NCBI GenBank assembly: GCA_964552395.1
Contig: CAZKGM010000002.1
Location: 220,686 to 284,685, forward strand
Direction: 5' to 3'
Length of the DNA: 64,000 bases
From: JAJDNH01 sp964552395
Lineage (GTDB): Bacteria > Acidobacteriota > Thermoanaerobaculia > Thermoanaerobaculales > Sulfomarinibacteraceae
In this document: piece after piece, positions 18,725-25,493 of the stretch
How positions within the stretch are numbered: the stretch's first letter is position 1
Layout of the letters: each line of letters starts with the position of its first letter
Made by a program: the position numbers and the translations under genes
The notes under the pieces: model-generated
Database searches by the model: none
Told to the model about the DNA's origin: nothing
Seen by the model: only the letters and a program-made list of their open reading frames with translations

Positions 18725-19081
18725 ATGGACGATGTACGCGAGCCCACGGTGCCGAGCCTCGAGGACCTCGAGAACGAGGTCGAGGTCACCGTCTACCAGG
18801 CCGGCGGTCCGGGCGGCCAGCACCGAAACCGGACCTACTCGGCGGTGCGGCTACGGCACATTCCCACCGGCATCATCGTGACTTGTGCCGACACTCGCTC
18901 GCAGCTGCGCAACAAGCGACTGGCTCTTCAACGGCTCCGTCGGCGCCTGCTCGAACGCCGTCGCCGCCGGCCTCCGCGAGTGCCGACCCGCAAGCCGAGA
19001 GGCGTCCGCGAACGCGAGTTGGCGGCCAAGCGCAGGCGCAGCCGCCTCAAGAAGCTGCGCTCCGATACCGATGGCGGCTGA
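18725..19081 (+). CDS. Release-factor-like protein with GGQ motif (ArfB/RF-1 domain type)
   Basis: A 118-residue protein consisting of a class I release factor catalytic domain only. GGPGGQHRN places the GGQ tripeptide at residues 30-32, and a long Arg/Lys-rich tail follows (about 65-115). There are no codon-recognition domains. This is the architecture of ArfB/YaeJ and related ribosome-rescue hydrolases, which release peptide from stalled ribosomes, with the basic tail entering the mRNA channel. The sequence is divergent, so peptidyl-tRNA hydrolysis is inferred from the motif. It lies back to back with leuS. Confidence 0.82.
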   Translation: MDDVREPTVPSLEDLENEVEVTVYQAGGPGGQHRNRTYSAVRLRHIPTGIIVTCADTRSQLRNKRLALQRLRRRLLERRRRRPPRVPTRKPRGVRERELAAKRRRSRLKKLRSDTDGG

Positions 19082-19162
19082 GTCCGCGTGTTCTCTGCAA
19101 AGCCGAACGACCACCGATCCAGAGCATCCCGTGCATGACAAGAGCTTGTGCCCCAGCTCGTG

Positions 19163-19244
19163 AATCCGTGGAATCCGTGTAATCCGTGGTTTGGTCCATC
19201 CTTGGTGGCGAGAGAAAACCACGGATTTCACAGATTTCACGGAT
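19163..19244. repeat. Imperfect inverted repeat, atccgtg type, in 313-bp intergenic region
   Basis: The left arm (about 19163-19192) holds three tandem ATCCGTG units. The right arm (about 19215-19244) is its near reverse complement, with 25 or so of 29 positions pairing and a spacer of about 22 bases. This is the main feature of the 19082-19394 gap, which otherwise has no gene I can support. Similar ATCCGTG-rich strings are familiar to me as dispersed intergenic repeats in environmental bacteria, but I cannot confirm that by search. Confidence 0.7.
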
Positions 19245-19394
19245 GAAGAGGGTCAAGAGAAGAACGCAAAACAAGAGTCGGACAGGATGTCTTGGCTTTC
19301 CGAGTGGCAGTCCTGAGCCTGTCAGTGGTTGCGGACGTGCCCGTGCCTTGACAGCCGGCCCCGACCGGCTCCATTGTGGTGTGGGAGGCAACTG

Positions 19395-19943
19395 ATGGAG
19401 CGGCCGCTGGCCGAGGATGAAAAGCGTTTCCTGCTGAGGCTCGCACGGGAGACGCTGCAGGCCCGCTTCGACAGCGAGCCACTCCCTCTTCCCGACCCCC
19501 CGGCTGGGCCACTGACCCAGCCCCGCGGCGCTTTCGTGACGCTCACCTCCTCAGGCGAGCTGCGCGGCTGCATCGGTCATGTGGTCGGAGTCGCGCCGCT
19601 GTGGCGCTCGGTGCGCGAGAACGCCATCAACGCCGCGTTCAGAGATCCCAGGTTCGAACCCGTCGAAGCCGCCGAGCTGGCGTCCCTCCACATCGAGATC
19701 TCTGCCCTCACCCCGCTCCGCGAGGTGACTGCCCCAGAGGAGGTTACGGTTGGACGACACGGCGTCATGATCGAGAATGGCCCTTTCAGGGGCCTCCTGC
19801 TGCCTCAGGTTGCCACCGAATACGGCTGGGATCGGGAGACCTTCCTCGACCACACCTGCCGCAAGGCCGGCCTTCAGGCAGGTTGTTGGCGCCTGCCCGA
19901 CACCAGAATCCTCGTCTTCTCGGCGGAGGTCTTCTCCGAGTAG
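19395..19943 (+). CDS. AMMECR1-domain protein (AmmeMemoRadiSam system protein A type)
   Basis: A 182-residue AMMECR1 domain protein. The signature LRGCIGH (about residues 56-62) is present, followed by conserved RENAINAAFRDPRF and the HIEISALTP strand. Start ATG at 19395 has GGGAGG nine bases upstream; an open frame upstream is not protein-like. The family is widespread and is often found with Memo and radical SAM genes, but those partners are not adjacent here. Biochemical function is not established. The gene ends just before a 66-bp dispersed repeat. Confidence 0.86.
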   Translation: MERPLAEDEKRFLLRLARETLQARFDSEPLPLPDPPAGPLTQPRGAFVTLTSSGELRGCIGHVVGVAPLWRSVRENAINAAFRDPRFEPVEAAELASLHIEISALTPLREVTAPEEVTVGRHGVMIENGPFRGLLLPQVATEYGWDRETFLDHTCRKAGLQAGCWRLPDTRILVFSAEVFSE

Positions 19944-19963
19944 CCTTGGCCCGGTTCATCCGG

Positions 19964-20051
19964 ATCATTCACTCAGAACCTACCGCGACCGGCGATAGGC
20001 GAGCCGAGCCGTGCTCTTCGCATCTCCCCAGGAAGGCTCATGAGCAATCCG
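19964..20051 (+). repeat. Dispersed repeat copy A (66-bp core plus 16-bp tail)
   Basis: The core 19964-20029 matches 44155-44220 at 60 of 66 positions without gaps. A second block, 20036-20051 (GCTCATGAGCAATCCG), matches 44236-44251 at 15 of 16. The core contains an imperfect hairpin (CTACCGC ... GCGATAG). Both copies lie directly 3' of a plus-strand gene. This copy ends two bases before the stop codon of the convergent rhomboid gene. Confidence 0.8.
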
Positions 20052-20052
20052 G

Positions 20053-22032
20053 CTAACCTGCCCCGAGGATCTGGGCTTCGTACTCCTGCAGGGAGTCGAA
20101 CATCGCAAACGGGCGGCCCCTCACGGCCTCGGGATCGGGCAGCGGCACCGCACCGGTCGCTTTCAGTAGAAGACCCAGCAGCTGCCTCAGCGCATCGACA
20201 GGACTGCTGTCGGAGCCAACGATCGGCCGCGGGTCGAAGCTCGTGCTGCGCACACGGACCACCCGCAGCGCCACGGTCTCGCTCCAGGGCGAGTCGAGAA
20301 GGAGGTCGATGACGACAAAAGGCCGCTGCTCTTCGCCGCCTCGTACCCCCACCGTGGCCAGCGCTAGGACCTGCTCGTTGCGGAGCAACCGCTCGCCCCC
20401 ACCCACACTCAGCACCAGCCCGGACGCCTCCAGCCGCACCGGAACTGCTTCCATGATCTTCAGTGTGTGGCGGACAACCTCCGAAACCTCTATGGGCTCC
20501 AGCGCCTCCGGTTCCTCGGCCTCGTCACCTCCGGCACTCTCACCAGTTGTTACAGCCGCCCTCTCCGGATCCAACCGCCGCTGCGAGAGCGCTCGCTGCA
20601 ACTCGACCTGCGTCTCCGCCGGGATATCGGGATGTGTCGCTGCCGCCTCGACCAGGCCCACGGCGGCAGGGATCCCCAACTCCACCGCCAGGCGCGACGC
20701 CCGTGCCAACGGGCCCGGAGGCACCCTCGCCAGATCGGCCGCTGCAAGCGATGTCAGCGCCTGCCCCGCCTCGTCGTCACGTCCGCCGGCCAGCAATGCC
20801 TCCGCCACTGTCACCGTCGTCCCCGGGTCCACGGGCTGCTCCGGCGCGTGCTGGACGAGCTCGGTCCACACCGCGAGCCCGAGCTCCGTGCTGCCCGAAC
20901 GCAGGGATTGCCGGATGAGCTGTGCCGCTATCGGGGCCGCCTCGGCCGCTGCGCCCGCCTGGCACGCCATGTTCCAGTAGGCAAGTGCAGCATCGACATT
21001 GTCCCGCTGTCGCGTCACCTGATCTCGCAGCATGGCCAGGGCGCGGTCGCGATCGCCGGTCCTGAAGATCTCCATCGCTTCGTCGATGGTCGTGTTGTCA
21101 ACGAGGGTGATCTTGGACTCGATGGCGGGATGGATGAAGCGCTTCTCGATCTCGAGCTTGCTCATGCCGGCGGCAACGACCAGCCCGAAGGCGAACCCCC
21201 AAACATGCGCCCAGTGAGCGACCCCACCCCCTCCGGAGCCGGGCGCGACAACGTCCATGGCCTGCGCGAACGCCAGCTCACGCAAGAGCCACAGCCCCAG
21301 CATCAGCCATGCCGGCGCCGTGAAAGTACCGTGGAAAATGAAGCCGAACCAATAAAAGAAGCGGATCTTCCGGTTCCAGAAGCGGATCAGGAACGCCCCC
21401 ATGACGCCGGCGATGGCGCCCGAGGCGCCGATCAGGGGTCCGGACAGGTGTGGATACCTGACAACGTACATCAGCGCCGCAAAAACGCCAGCGACAAGGT
21501 AGAAGGAGGCGAAGACCGGGCGCCCCCACGCGTCCTCGAGAAACGGTCCGGTGAGAAACAGGATGAACAGATTCCCGAGGAGGTGGAACCAGCCGCCGTG
21601 CATGAACATGTGAGTGATGAGGGCGTACGCCTTCATGTGCGCCGGAATCAGCCCCAGCTTGCGCGCCGGGATTTCTTGCAGCGCTTGGAACGCCTCTTCC
21701 ACGTACGTCTGCAGCTGGGCCTGCTGCTCTCGAAGCACGGACGCATCACGCGGCGGCTTTTCCCCAAACTGCCGTACGACCTCCCTCATTGCCTCGTCGA
21801 CATCCTGGCGGCCGCCGCTCATCAGCTTGGTGAGCCGCTCATCGAGCTTCAGGTAGGGGTGGTGGACCCAGTACTGAACGGCCTCCTGGAGCCTCTCCCC
21901 CGCCTTGCGCTGACTCTCCTTGGTGCTGGGCAAGGTTATGAGGAAGACGAGAAGACAGATGATCATGATCCCGAACGTGACCCACGGTAAGCGGCGGACC
22001 GAGGTGTCCTCATGTCCGATCGGGATCAGCAT
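20053..22032 (-). CDS. Rhomboid-family intramembrane serine protease with large C-terminal region
   Basis: A 659-residue rhomboid. After the first membrane span (about 16-33), an unusual helical insertion of roughly 100 residues precedes HMFMHGGWFHLLGN. The catalytic Ser is Ser204 in GASGAIAG, and the partner His is His276 in HVWGFAFG. The rhomboid core ends near residue 295. The remaining 360 residues are soluble: a helical repeat region containing TIDEAMEIF-type motifs (about 310-480), then a separate domain (about 515-655) that I do not recognise. The length is two to three times that of simple bacterial rhomboids. Substrate is unknown. Confidence 0.88.
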   Translation of the reverse strand: MLIPIGHEDTSVRRLPWVTFGIMIICLLVFLITLPSTKESQRKAGERLQEAVQYWVHHPYLKLDERLTKLMSGGRQDVDEAMREVVRQFGEKPPRDASVLREQQAQLQTYVEEAFQALQEIPARKLGLIPAHMKAYALITHMFMHGGWFHLLGNLFILFLTGPFLEDAWGRPVFASFYLVAGVFAALMYVVRYPHLSGPLIGASGAIAGVMGAFLIRFWNRKIRFFYWFGFIFHGTFTAPAWLMLGLWLLRELAFAQAMDVVAPGSGGGGVAHWAHVWGFAFGLVVAAGMSKLEIEKRFIHPAIESKITLVDNTTIDEAMEIFRTGDRDRALAMLRDQVTRQRDNVDAALAYWNMACQAGAAAEAAPIAAQLIRQSLRSGSTELGLAVWTELVQHAPEQPVDPGTTVTVAEALLAGGRDDEAGQALTSLAAADLARVPPGPLARASRLAVELGIPAAVGLVEAAATHPDIPAETQVELQRALSQRRLDPERAAVTTGESAGGDEAEEPEALEPIEVSEVVRHTLKIMEAVPVRLEASGLVLSVGGGERLLRNEQVLALATVGVRGGEEQRPFVVIDLLLDSPWSETVALRVVRVRSTSFDPRPIVGSDSSPVDALRQLLGLLLKATGAVPLPDPEAVRGRPFAMFDSLQEYEAQILGAG

Positions 22033-22160
22033 GCCTCGCTACCCCCTTCTCTTCGCCGACGCCCCTAACACGCCCGCGCCATGCCGGGCCGGCCCCAACT
22101 CCCCATCGCATCTCACTGGGTCACGTCATCGTGAGCAGTCCCAGGTAGTATAGCTGGATC

Positions 22161-22910
22161 ATGCCAGTTGCTGCACTCATCCTGGTTGAGACGTCGCTCC
22201 CCGGGAACCTCGGCTCCGCCCTGCGGGTGGCCGCCAACTTCGGCATCCCCAGCGTCGAGCTTGTGCGGCCTCATGTGCAACCCGACGAGCCCGAGGTGCA
22301 GGCCTGGGCGTGCGGTGCGAGCGACCACGTCTGCATCCGGGTGCAGGACACTCTCGCAGCCGCGGCAGCGCCGTACCGCGTCCTCGTTGGCACCGCCTCG
22401 CGCCGCGGCCGTGACAACCTGCCCGTCCTCACGCCGCCGGAGCTCGTTGCCGCTCTGACCACCCGTCCTCTCGACGCCACCGCGCTCCTGTTCGGCAACG
22501 AGACCCGGGGCCTGCCGCGACGCGCCCTGGACCGTTGTGACCTCGTTGTCCGGATTCCCACACAGCCCCGGTTTCCAGTCCTCAACCTGGTGCAGGCCAT
22601 CGCCGTACTCACCAGCTACCTGTCGGTCGAGCTTACGCCGTCCGACGGCTCGATCGAGCTCCCCGCCGATCAGCAAGCGGTCGCAGCCCTGATGAAGCAC
22701 CTCGAACGGAGCCTGCTCACGATTGGGTTTCTGGACCCCGCCAACCCTCAACGAATCCTCCGCAAGCTCCGTCGCATCTTTGGTCGCGCCGCAATCTCTG
22801 AAGGCGAGGTGGCCATCCTTCACGGCATCTGCCGTCAGATGGAGTGGGCCGCAAACGCGGATCCGGGGGAGCTTCCCGCCCACCCACCCGGTGAAGGAGT
22901 GACGGAGTGA
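22161..22910 (+). CDS. TrmH/SpoU-family tRNA methyltransferase, TrmJ type
   Basis: A 249-residue SPOUT methyltransferase using S-adenosylmethionine. Motif 1 is NLGSALRVAANF, motif 2 is LLFGNETRGL, and motif 3 is the IPTQPRFPVLNLVQAIAV knot segment. The helical C-terminal extension (about 160-230) fits TrmJ, which 2'-O-methylates nucleotide 32 of tRNA anticodon loops. The last codons run into an imperfect GGAGTGAC tandem repeat, so the final residues may be repeat-derived. Confidence 0.85.
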   Translation: MPVAALILVETSLPGNLGSALRVAANFGIPSVELVRPHVQPDEPEVQAWACGASDHVCIRVQDTLAAAAAPYRVLVGTASRRGRDNLPVLTPPELVAALTTRPLDATALLFGNETRGLPRRALDRCDLVVRIPTQPRFPVLNLVQAIAVLTSYLSVELTPSDGSIELPADQQAVAALMKHLERSLLTIGFLDPANPQRILRKLRRIFGRAAISEGEVAILHGICRQMEWAANADPGELPAHPPGEGVTE

Positions 22911-23050
22911 CGGAGTGACGGAATCCCCCACCCACCCGGGTGCGCAAGACGCGAGACGCAAGACGTTCCCCCAGCCACCCCGGGGAACGCAATTACGCTC
23001 CCCCACCCACCCGCCCCAGAAAACGTGGCCGTGGCGCGCTCCGGAGCAGG
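22895..23050. repeat. C-tract intergenic repeat family, copy 1
   Basis: Contains a GGAGTGAC octamer repeated about three times, then three C-rich tracts near 22924, 22968 and 23000. These are separated by an AAGACGCGAGACG string and followed by GCGCGCTCC. The tract 23000-23017 has four C-runs of three or more with single-base spacers, a canonical G-quadruplex pattern on the minus strand. Similar order and wording recur near 51340-51420 and 63829-63905. Confidence 0.6.
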
Positions 23051-23078
23051 CTCGGTCCGAGAGGCTCTCCGTCTACAG

Positions 23079-23097
23079 CGATTCGGGTAGCGAATCG
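23079..23097 (-). terminator. Hairpin three bases beyond the TPR gene stop (shared motif)
   Basis: A 7-bp stem (CGATTCG with CGAATCG) closes a 5-nt loop immediately after the minus-strand stop codon at 23101. Nearly the same sequence, with a 10-bp stem, sits at the stop codon of sdhB (51542-51564). Position suggests a 3'-end or terminator function. No T-run is seen. Confidence 0.45.
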
Positions 23098-23100
23098 TTC

Positions 23101-24357
23101 TCAGTGGTTGGCCGTGGTCTGCTGCTCCAGCTGGCCCGCCAGTTTGAGCAGGCCAGGGTCGGTCGGAAAGCGATCGAGGAACTTCGACAGGTGTAGGGCT
23201 GCGTCCATGAAGCGGCCGTTGCGCAGCAGCAGCTGGACCAGGCGAGCTGCAAGTTCAGGCCGGTCGGGAGCAAGCTCTGTCGCGCGTTGGAGCGCGAGAC
23301 GAGCGTCATCGATGTCGCCGGCGCGCTCTGCCACAACGGCGACCTCCACCAAGATGCTGACGTCTCCGGGGGCCACGCCCCAGGCGCTTCGAATGTAACG
23401 AAGCGCGGTCTGGTAGTCGCCGCGTCTCTGCGCCATCCGGGACAGCGCCAGGTACGGCCATGGAGAGGCCGGCATGAGGCGAACCGCAGTCCGCGCCGCT
23501 TTCTCCGCCTCCTCGGAACGTCCCAGTGTGTCAAGGGCACGAGCCAGAACTGAGAACGCCCTGGCGCGAATCCGGACCGGCATTCGAGGGTTGCCGCAGA
23601 CCTCGCTCAGTAGGCTGACTGCTTTCTCGGGCTCCCCGCCTTCGAGGCTCCACTCGGCCCGTGCAATGCGAACCTTCGGGGCGTGTGCAACCGGCTCGAG
23701 CACCCGCCCCACATCGTCATCGCGACCAATGCGACGGAGCTCCTGGGCATAGGCCAGGAGCGCGGCGGCACGCTTTCTAGGGTAGACCTCGGCGCCCCGG
23801 CGCAAGCCCTCGAGGCGCAGCCACTCGTCATCTCCCGGCAGGATGTCGACCCTCGGCACCCGAAAACCCGGCGCCAGGGCCTCCGCCTGCGCCAGCTCGT
23901 CCAGTGCGTCGTCGTAGCGCCCGTCCTTCATGAGAAGCAACGCGACAAGGCGGTGCAGATAGGGCGAGGTCGGATTCCGACGCACCGCCGATCGCACCGC
24001 CCTGAAGGCACCCTCCACGTCATTCTTCAGGAGAGCCGCAATCCCCGCATTCAGCCAGCCAGCGGCATACGAGGGCATCCAGCGCTCCTGCAGCCCGGAC
24101 AGTCGCTCGAGGGGCGGTACGATCAGGTCCGGCTGCACGCTGAGCAGCTCGTCGCCGCGCAGCCGTCGCAGCCACATGGCTGACGAGGGAAGCGCCACCA
24201 GCCACGACCGGTCCAGCTCCTCGCCGGCGGTCGCCGGAGCGATGGCAAGGCGCGTGTCGATCTGTCGCCAGGTCCACCAGCCCAGCCCCGAGACCACCTC
24301 GATCAGGAGCGCGACGACAGCCACGCCGATCGCGATATTCCTCGCTCCCGTCTTCAC
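23101..24357 (-). CDS. Membrane-anchored TPR-repeat protein
   Basis: A 418-residue protein with one N-terminal membrane span (about residues 8-28) and a mostly helical body rich in TPR-like pairs, for example RNPTSPYLHRL, GRSEEAEKAARTAV and DYQTALRYIRSAWG. No catalytic motif is visible. The GTG start at 24357 overlaps the murB stop codon as GTGA, so translation is coupled to murB. A role in cell-envelope assembly or as an interaction scaffold is suggested only by that coupling. An upstream in-frame extension exists but overlaps murB and is unlikely. Confidence 0.75.
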   Translation of the reverse strand: MKTGARNIAIGVAVVALLIEVVSGLGWWTWRQIDTRLAIAPATAGEELDRSWLVALPSSAMWLRRLRGDELLSVQPDLIVPPLERLSGLQERWMPSYAAGWLNAGIAALLKNDVEGAFRAVRSAVRRNPTSPYLHRLVALLLMKDGRYDDALDELAQAEALAPGFRVPRVDILPGDDEWLRLEGLRRGAEVYPRKRAAALLAYAQELRRIGRDDDVGRVLEPVAHAPKVRIARAEWSLEGGEPEKAVSLLSEVCGNPRMPVRIRARAFSVLARALDTLGRSEEAEKAARTAVRLMPASPWPYLALSRMAQRRGDYQTALRYIRSAWGVAPGDVSILVEVAVVAERAGDIDDARLALQRATELAPDRPELAARLVQLLLRNGRFMDAALHLSKFLDRFPTDPGLLKLAGQLEQQTTANH

Positions 24358-25289
24358 AGCGGCATCCTCCGGCCAAGCTCGTCGATGAAGCGAATCTCCG
24401 GCTCGAGCTCGATGTCGAAAGCTCCTTGTACTCGAGCGCGCATCTGCTTCGCGAGTATCAGAATATCCGATGCCGTAGCTCCGCGCGAGCTGACGATGAC
24501 ATTGGCGTGTCGCTCCGACACCTGCGCCCCACCACAGCGTAGGCTCTTGCAACCACATGCCTCGAGAAGGCGCCCCGCGTAGTCGCCATCGGGGTTCTTG
24601 AACACGGAGCCGGCGGACGTGCCCGGCGGCAGCTTCCGTCGCCGCTGCTCATTGACCTCGCGGATACGTTGGTTGATCGAGGCGAGGTCGTCTGACTCCA
24701 GAGCGATCCGTGCCTGCACCACGACCTCTCCCCTGCCGCCCAGCTCACTCCACCTGTAGCCGTGATCGATGTCGCTTCCGGGCACCAGCCGCAAGCCATC
24801 CCGGGATCCCGCGAGCTTCACCCATTCCAAGAGGTCGAAGACCTCGACGCCGTAGGCGCCCGCGTTCATGACCACCGCACCGCCGACCGATCCGGGAACA
24901 CCGAGCAGCCGTTCGAGACCGCTGAGCCCAGCCCGCGCCACGGCTCGGCAGACCTGTGTCAGGTTGGCACCCCCCCCAGCCTCTACCCCATCGAGGTCGA
25001 CCTCCCAGCGTGCCAGCTCTCCCCCGAGCGTGATTACGGGGATCCGCAGGCCCTGATCACAGATCACGAGGTTGCTCCCGGCGCCCATGACGAAATACGA
25101 CAACCCTTGCGCTGCGAGCAGCTCAAGTACTTGCTGTACGGCATCTTCACCTGTACACCGCACCATCAGGTCGGCGGGTCCACCAACCTTGAGAGTGGTC
25201 CACGCCCGGAGCTCCACGCGCTCATGAAGCTCGACATGACGGGCTGCCGGCAGGCGGCCGAGAGCGCCTTTCAGCTCACCGAGCAGCAT
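24354..25289 (-). CDS. murB: UDP-N-acetylenolpyruvoylglucosamine reductase
   Basis: FAD enzyme that reduces UDP-GlcNAc-enolpyruvate to UDP-MurNAc in peptidoglycan synthesis. At 311 residues it matches the shorter (type II) MurB. FAD-binding features are visible: TTLKVGGPADLM near residue 33, MGAGSNLVI near 79, and PGSVGGAVVMNAGAYG near 131. The catalytic Ser region is GSVFKNPDGDYAG, and a terminal Glu lies in LEPEIRFIDELG. Its stop overlaps the GTG of the TPR gene. The ribosome site is weak; a short leader frame with a strong GGAGGAGG site precedes it (see 25276-25383). Confidence 0.93.
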   Translation of the reverse strand: MLLGELKGALGRLPAARHVELHERVELRAWTTLKVGGPADLMVRCTGEDAVQQVLELLAAQGLSYFVMGAGSNLVICDQGLRIPVITLGGELARWEVDLDGVEAGGGANLTQVCRAVARAGLSGLERLLGVPGSVGGAVVMNAGAYGVEVFDLLEWVKLAGSRDGLRLVPGSDIDHGYRWSELGGRGEVVVQARIALESDDLASINQRIREVNEQRRRKLPPGTSAGSVFKNPDGDYAGRLLEACGCKSLRCGGAQVSERHANVIVSSRGATASDILILAKQMRARVQGAFDIELEPEIRFIDELGRRMPL

Positions 25290-25383
25290 GACCGAGCCCG
25301 GTAGCGGCCTCTTGGGAATGTTGGCACGATGGTTGCTTGTTCTGCGGGTGTGTCAGGGCACAGATCCTTGACACCCACATCAT
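25276..25383 (-). CDS. Possible murB leader peptide (35 codons)
   Basis: Two adjacent ATGs at 25383 and 25380 follow a strong GGAGGAGGT ribosome site. The frame runs 35 codons and stops 14 bases inside murB in another frame. Such a leader could couple translation to murB, whose own ribosome site is poor. The peptide has no recognisable character, so this rests on the ribosome site alone. The same bases, read on the plus strand, form the CCTCCTCC segment of the candidate small RNA, so the two readings compete or interact. Confidence 0.25.
   Translation of the reverse strand: MMWVSRICALTHPQNKQPSCQHSQEAATGLGHAAR
25322..25338 (+). promoter_or_regulatory. Sigma-54 (RpoN) promoter
   Basis: TTGGCACG, four bases, then TTGCT matches the -24/-12 consensus YTGGCACG-N4-TTGCW at every fixed position, with GG at 25323-25324 and GC at 25335-25336. 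The predicted start is 25348. No plus-strand coding gene lies downstream; an intrinsic terminator follows about 80 bases later. The neighbouring minus-strand gene encodes a sigma-54 activator. Confidence 0.75.
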
Positions 25384-25428
25384 ACCTCCTCCTTCTTCCT
25401 GCGGACCTCACGGTCCGCACCTTTTTTC
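25348..25428 (+). ncRNA. Candidate sigma-54-dependent small RNA
   Basis: From the predicted start to the end of the T-run the transcript would be about 80 nt. Its 5' part is a hairpin (25350-25374, 9-bp stem GTGTCAGGG with CCTTGACAC including one G-U). Next comes a single-stranded pyrimidine stretch with ACCTCCTCC (25384-25392), resembling an anti-Shine-Dalgarno sequence. It ends in an intrinsic terminator hairpin. It lies antisense to the leader upstream of murB. Promoter and terminator are independent signals that agree in strand and spacing. No homolog is known to me, and expression is unproven. Confidence 0.5.
25401..25427 (+). terminator. Intrinsic terminator on the plus strand
   Basis: A perfect 7-bp stem (GCGGACC with GGTCCGC), loop TCAC, is followed by ACC and six T residues at 25422-25427. 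The T-run exists only on the plus strand, although both flanking genes are on the minus strand, so it must serve another transcript. Confidence 0.75.
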
Positions 25429-25493
25429 TCCATCGTGAACGCGCCGTGGCCTCCCGTTCCCGGAAGAGCTCCCGGCACCCCGCTCCCGATACG

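Noticed and set aside
19640..19660. GGTTCGAA string resembling a tRNA T loop
   Set aside because: Lies inside the AMMECR1 coding sequence and no acceptor or anticodon stems pair around it.
22895..22930. GGAGTGAC tandem units as a CRISPR or direct-repeat array
   Set aside because: Units are contiguous with no spacers and only about three copies.
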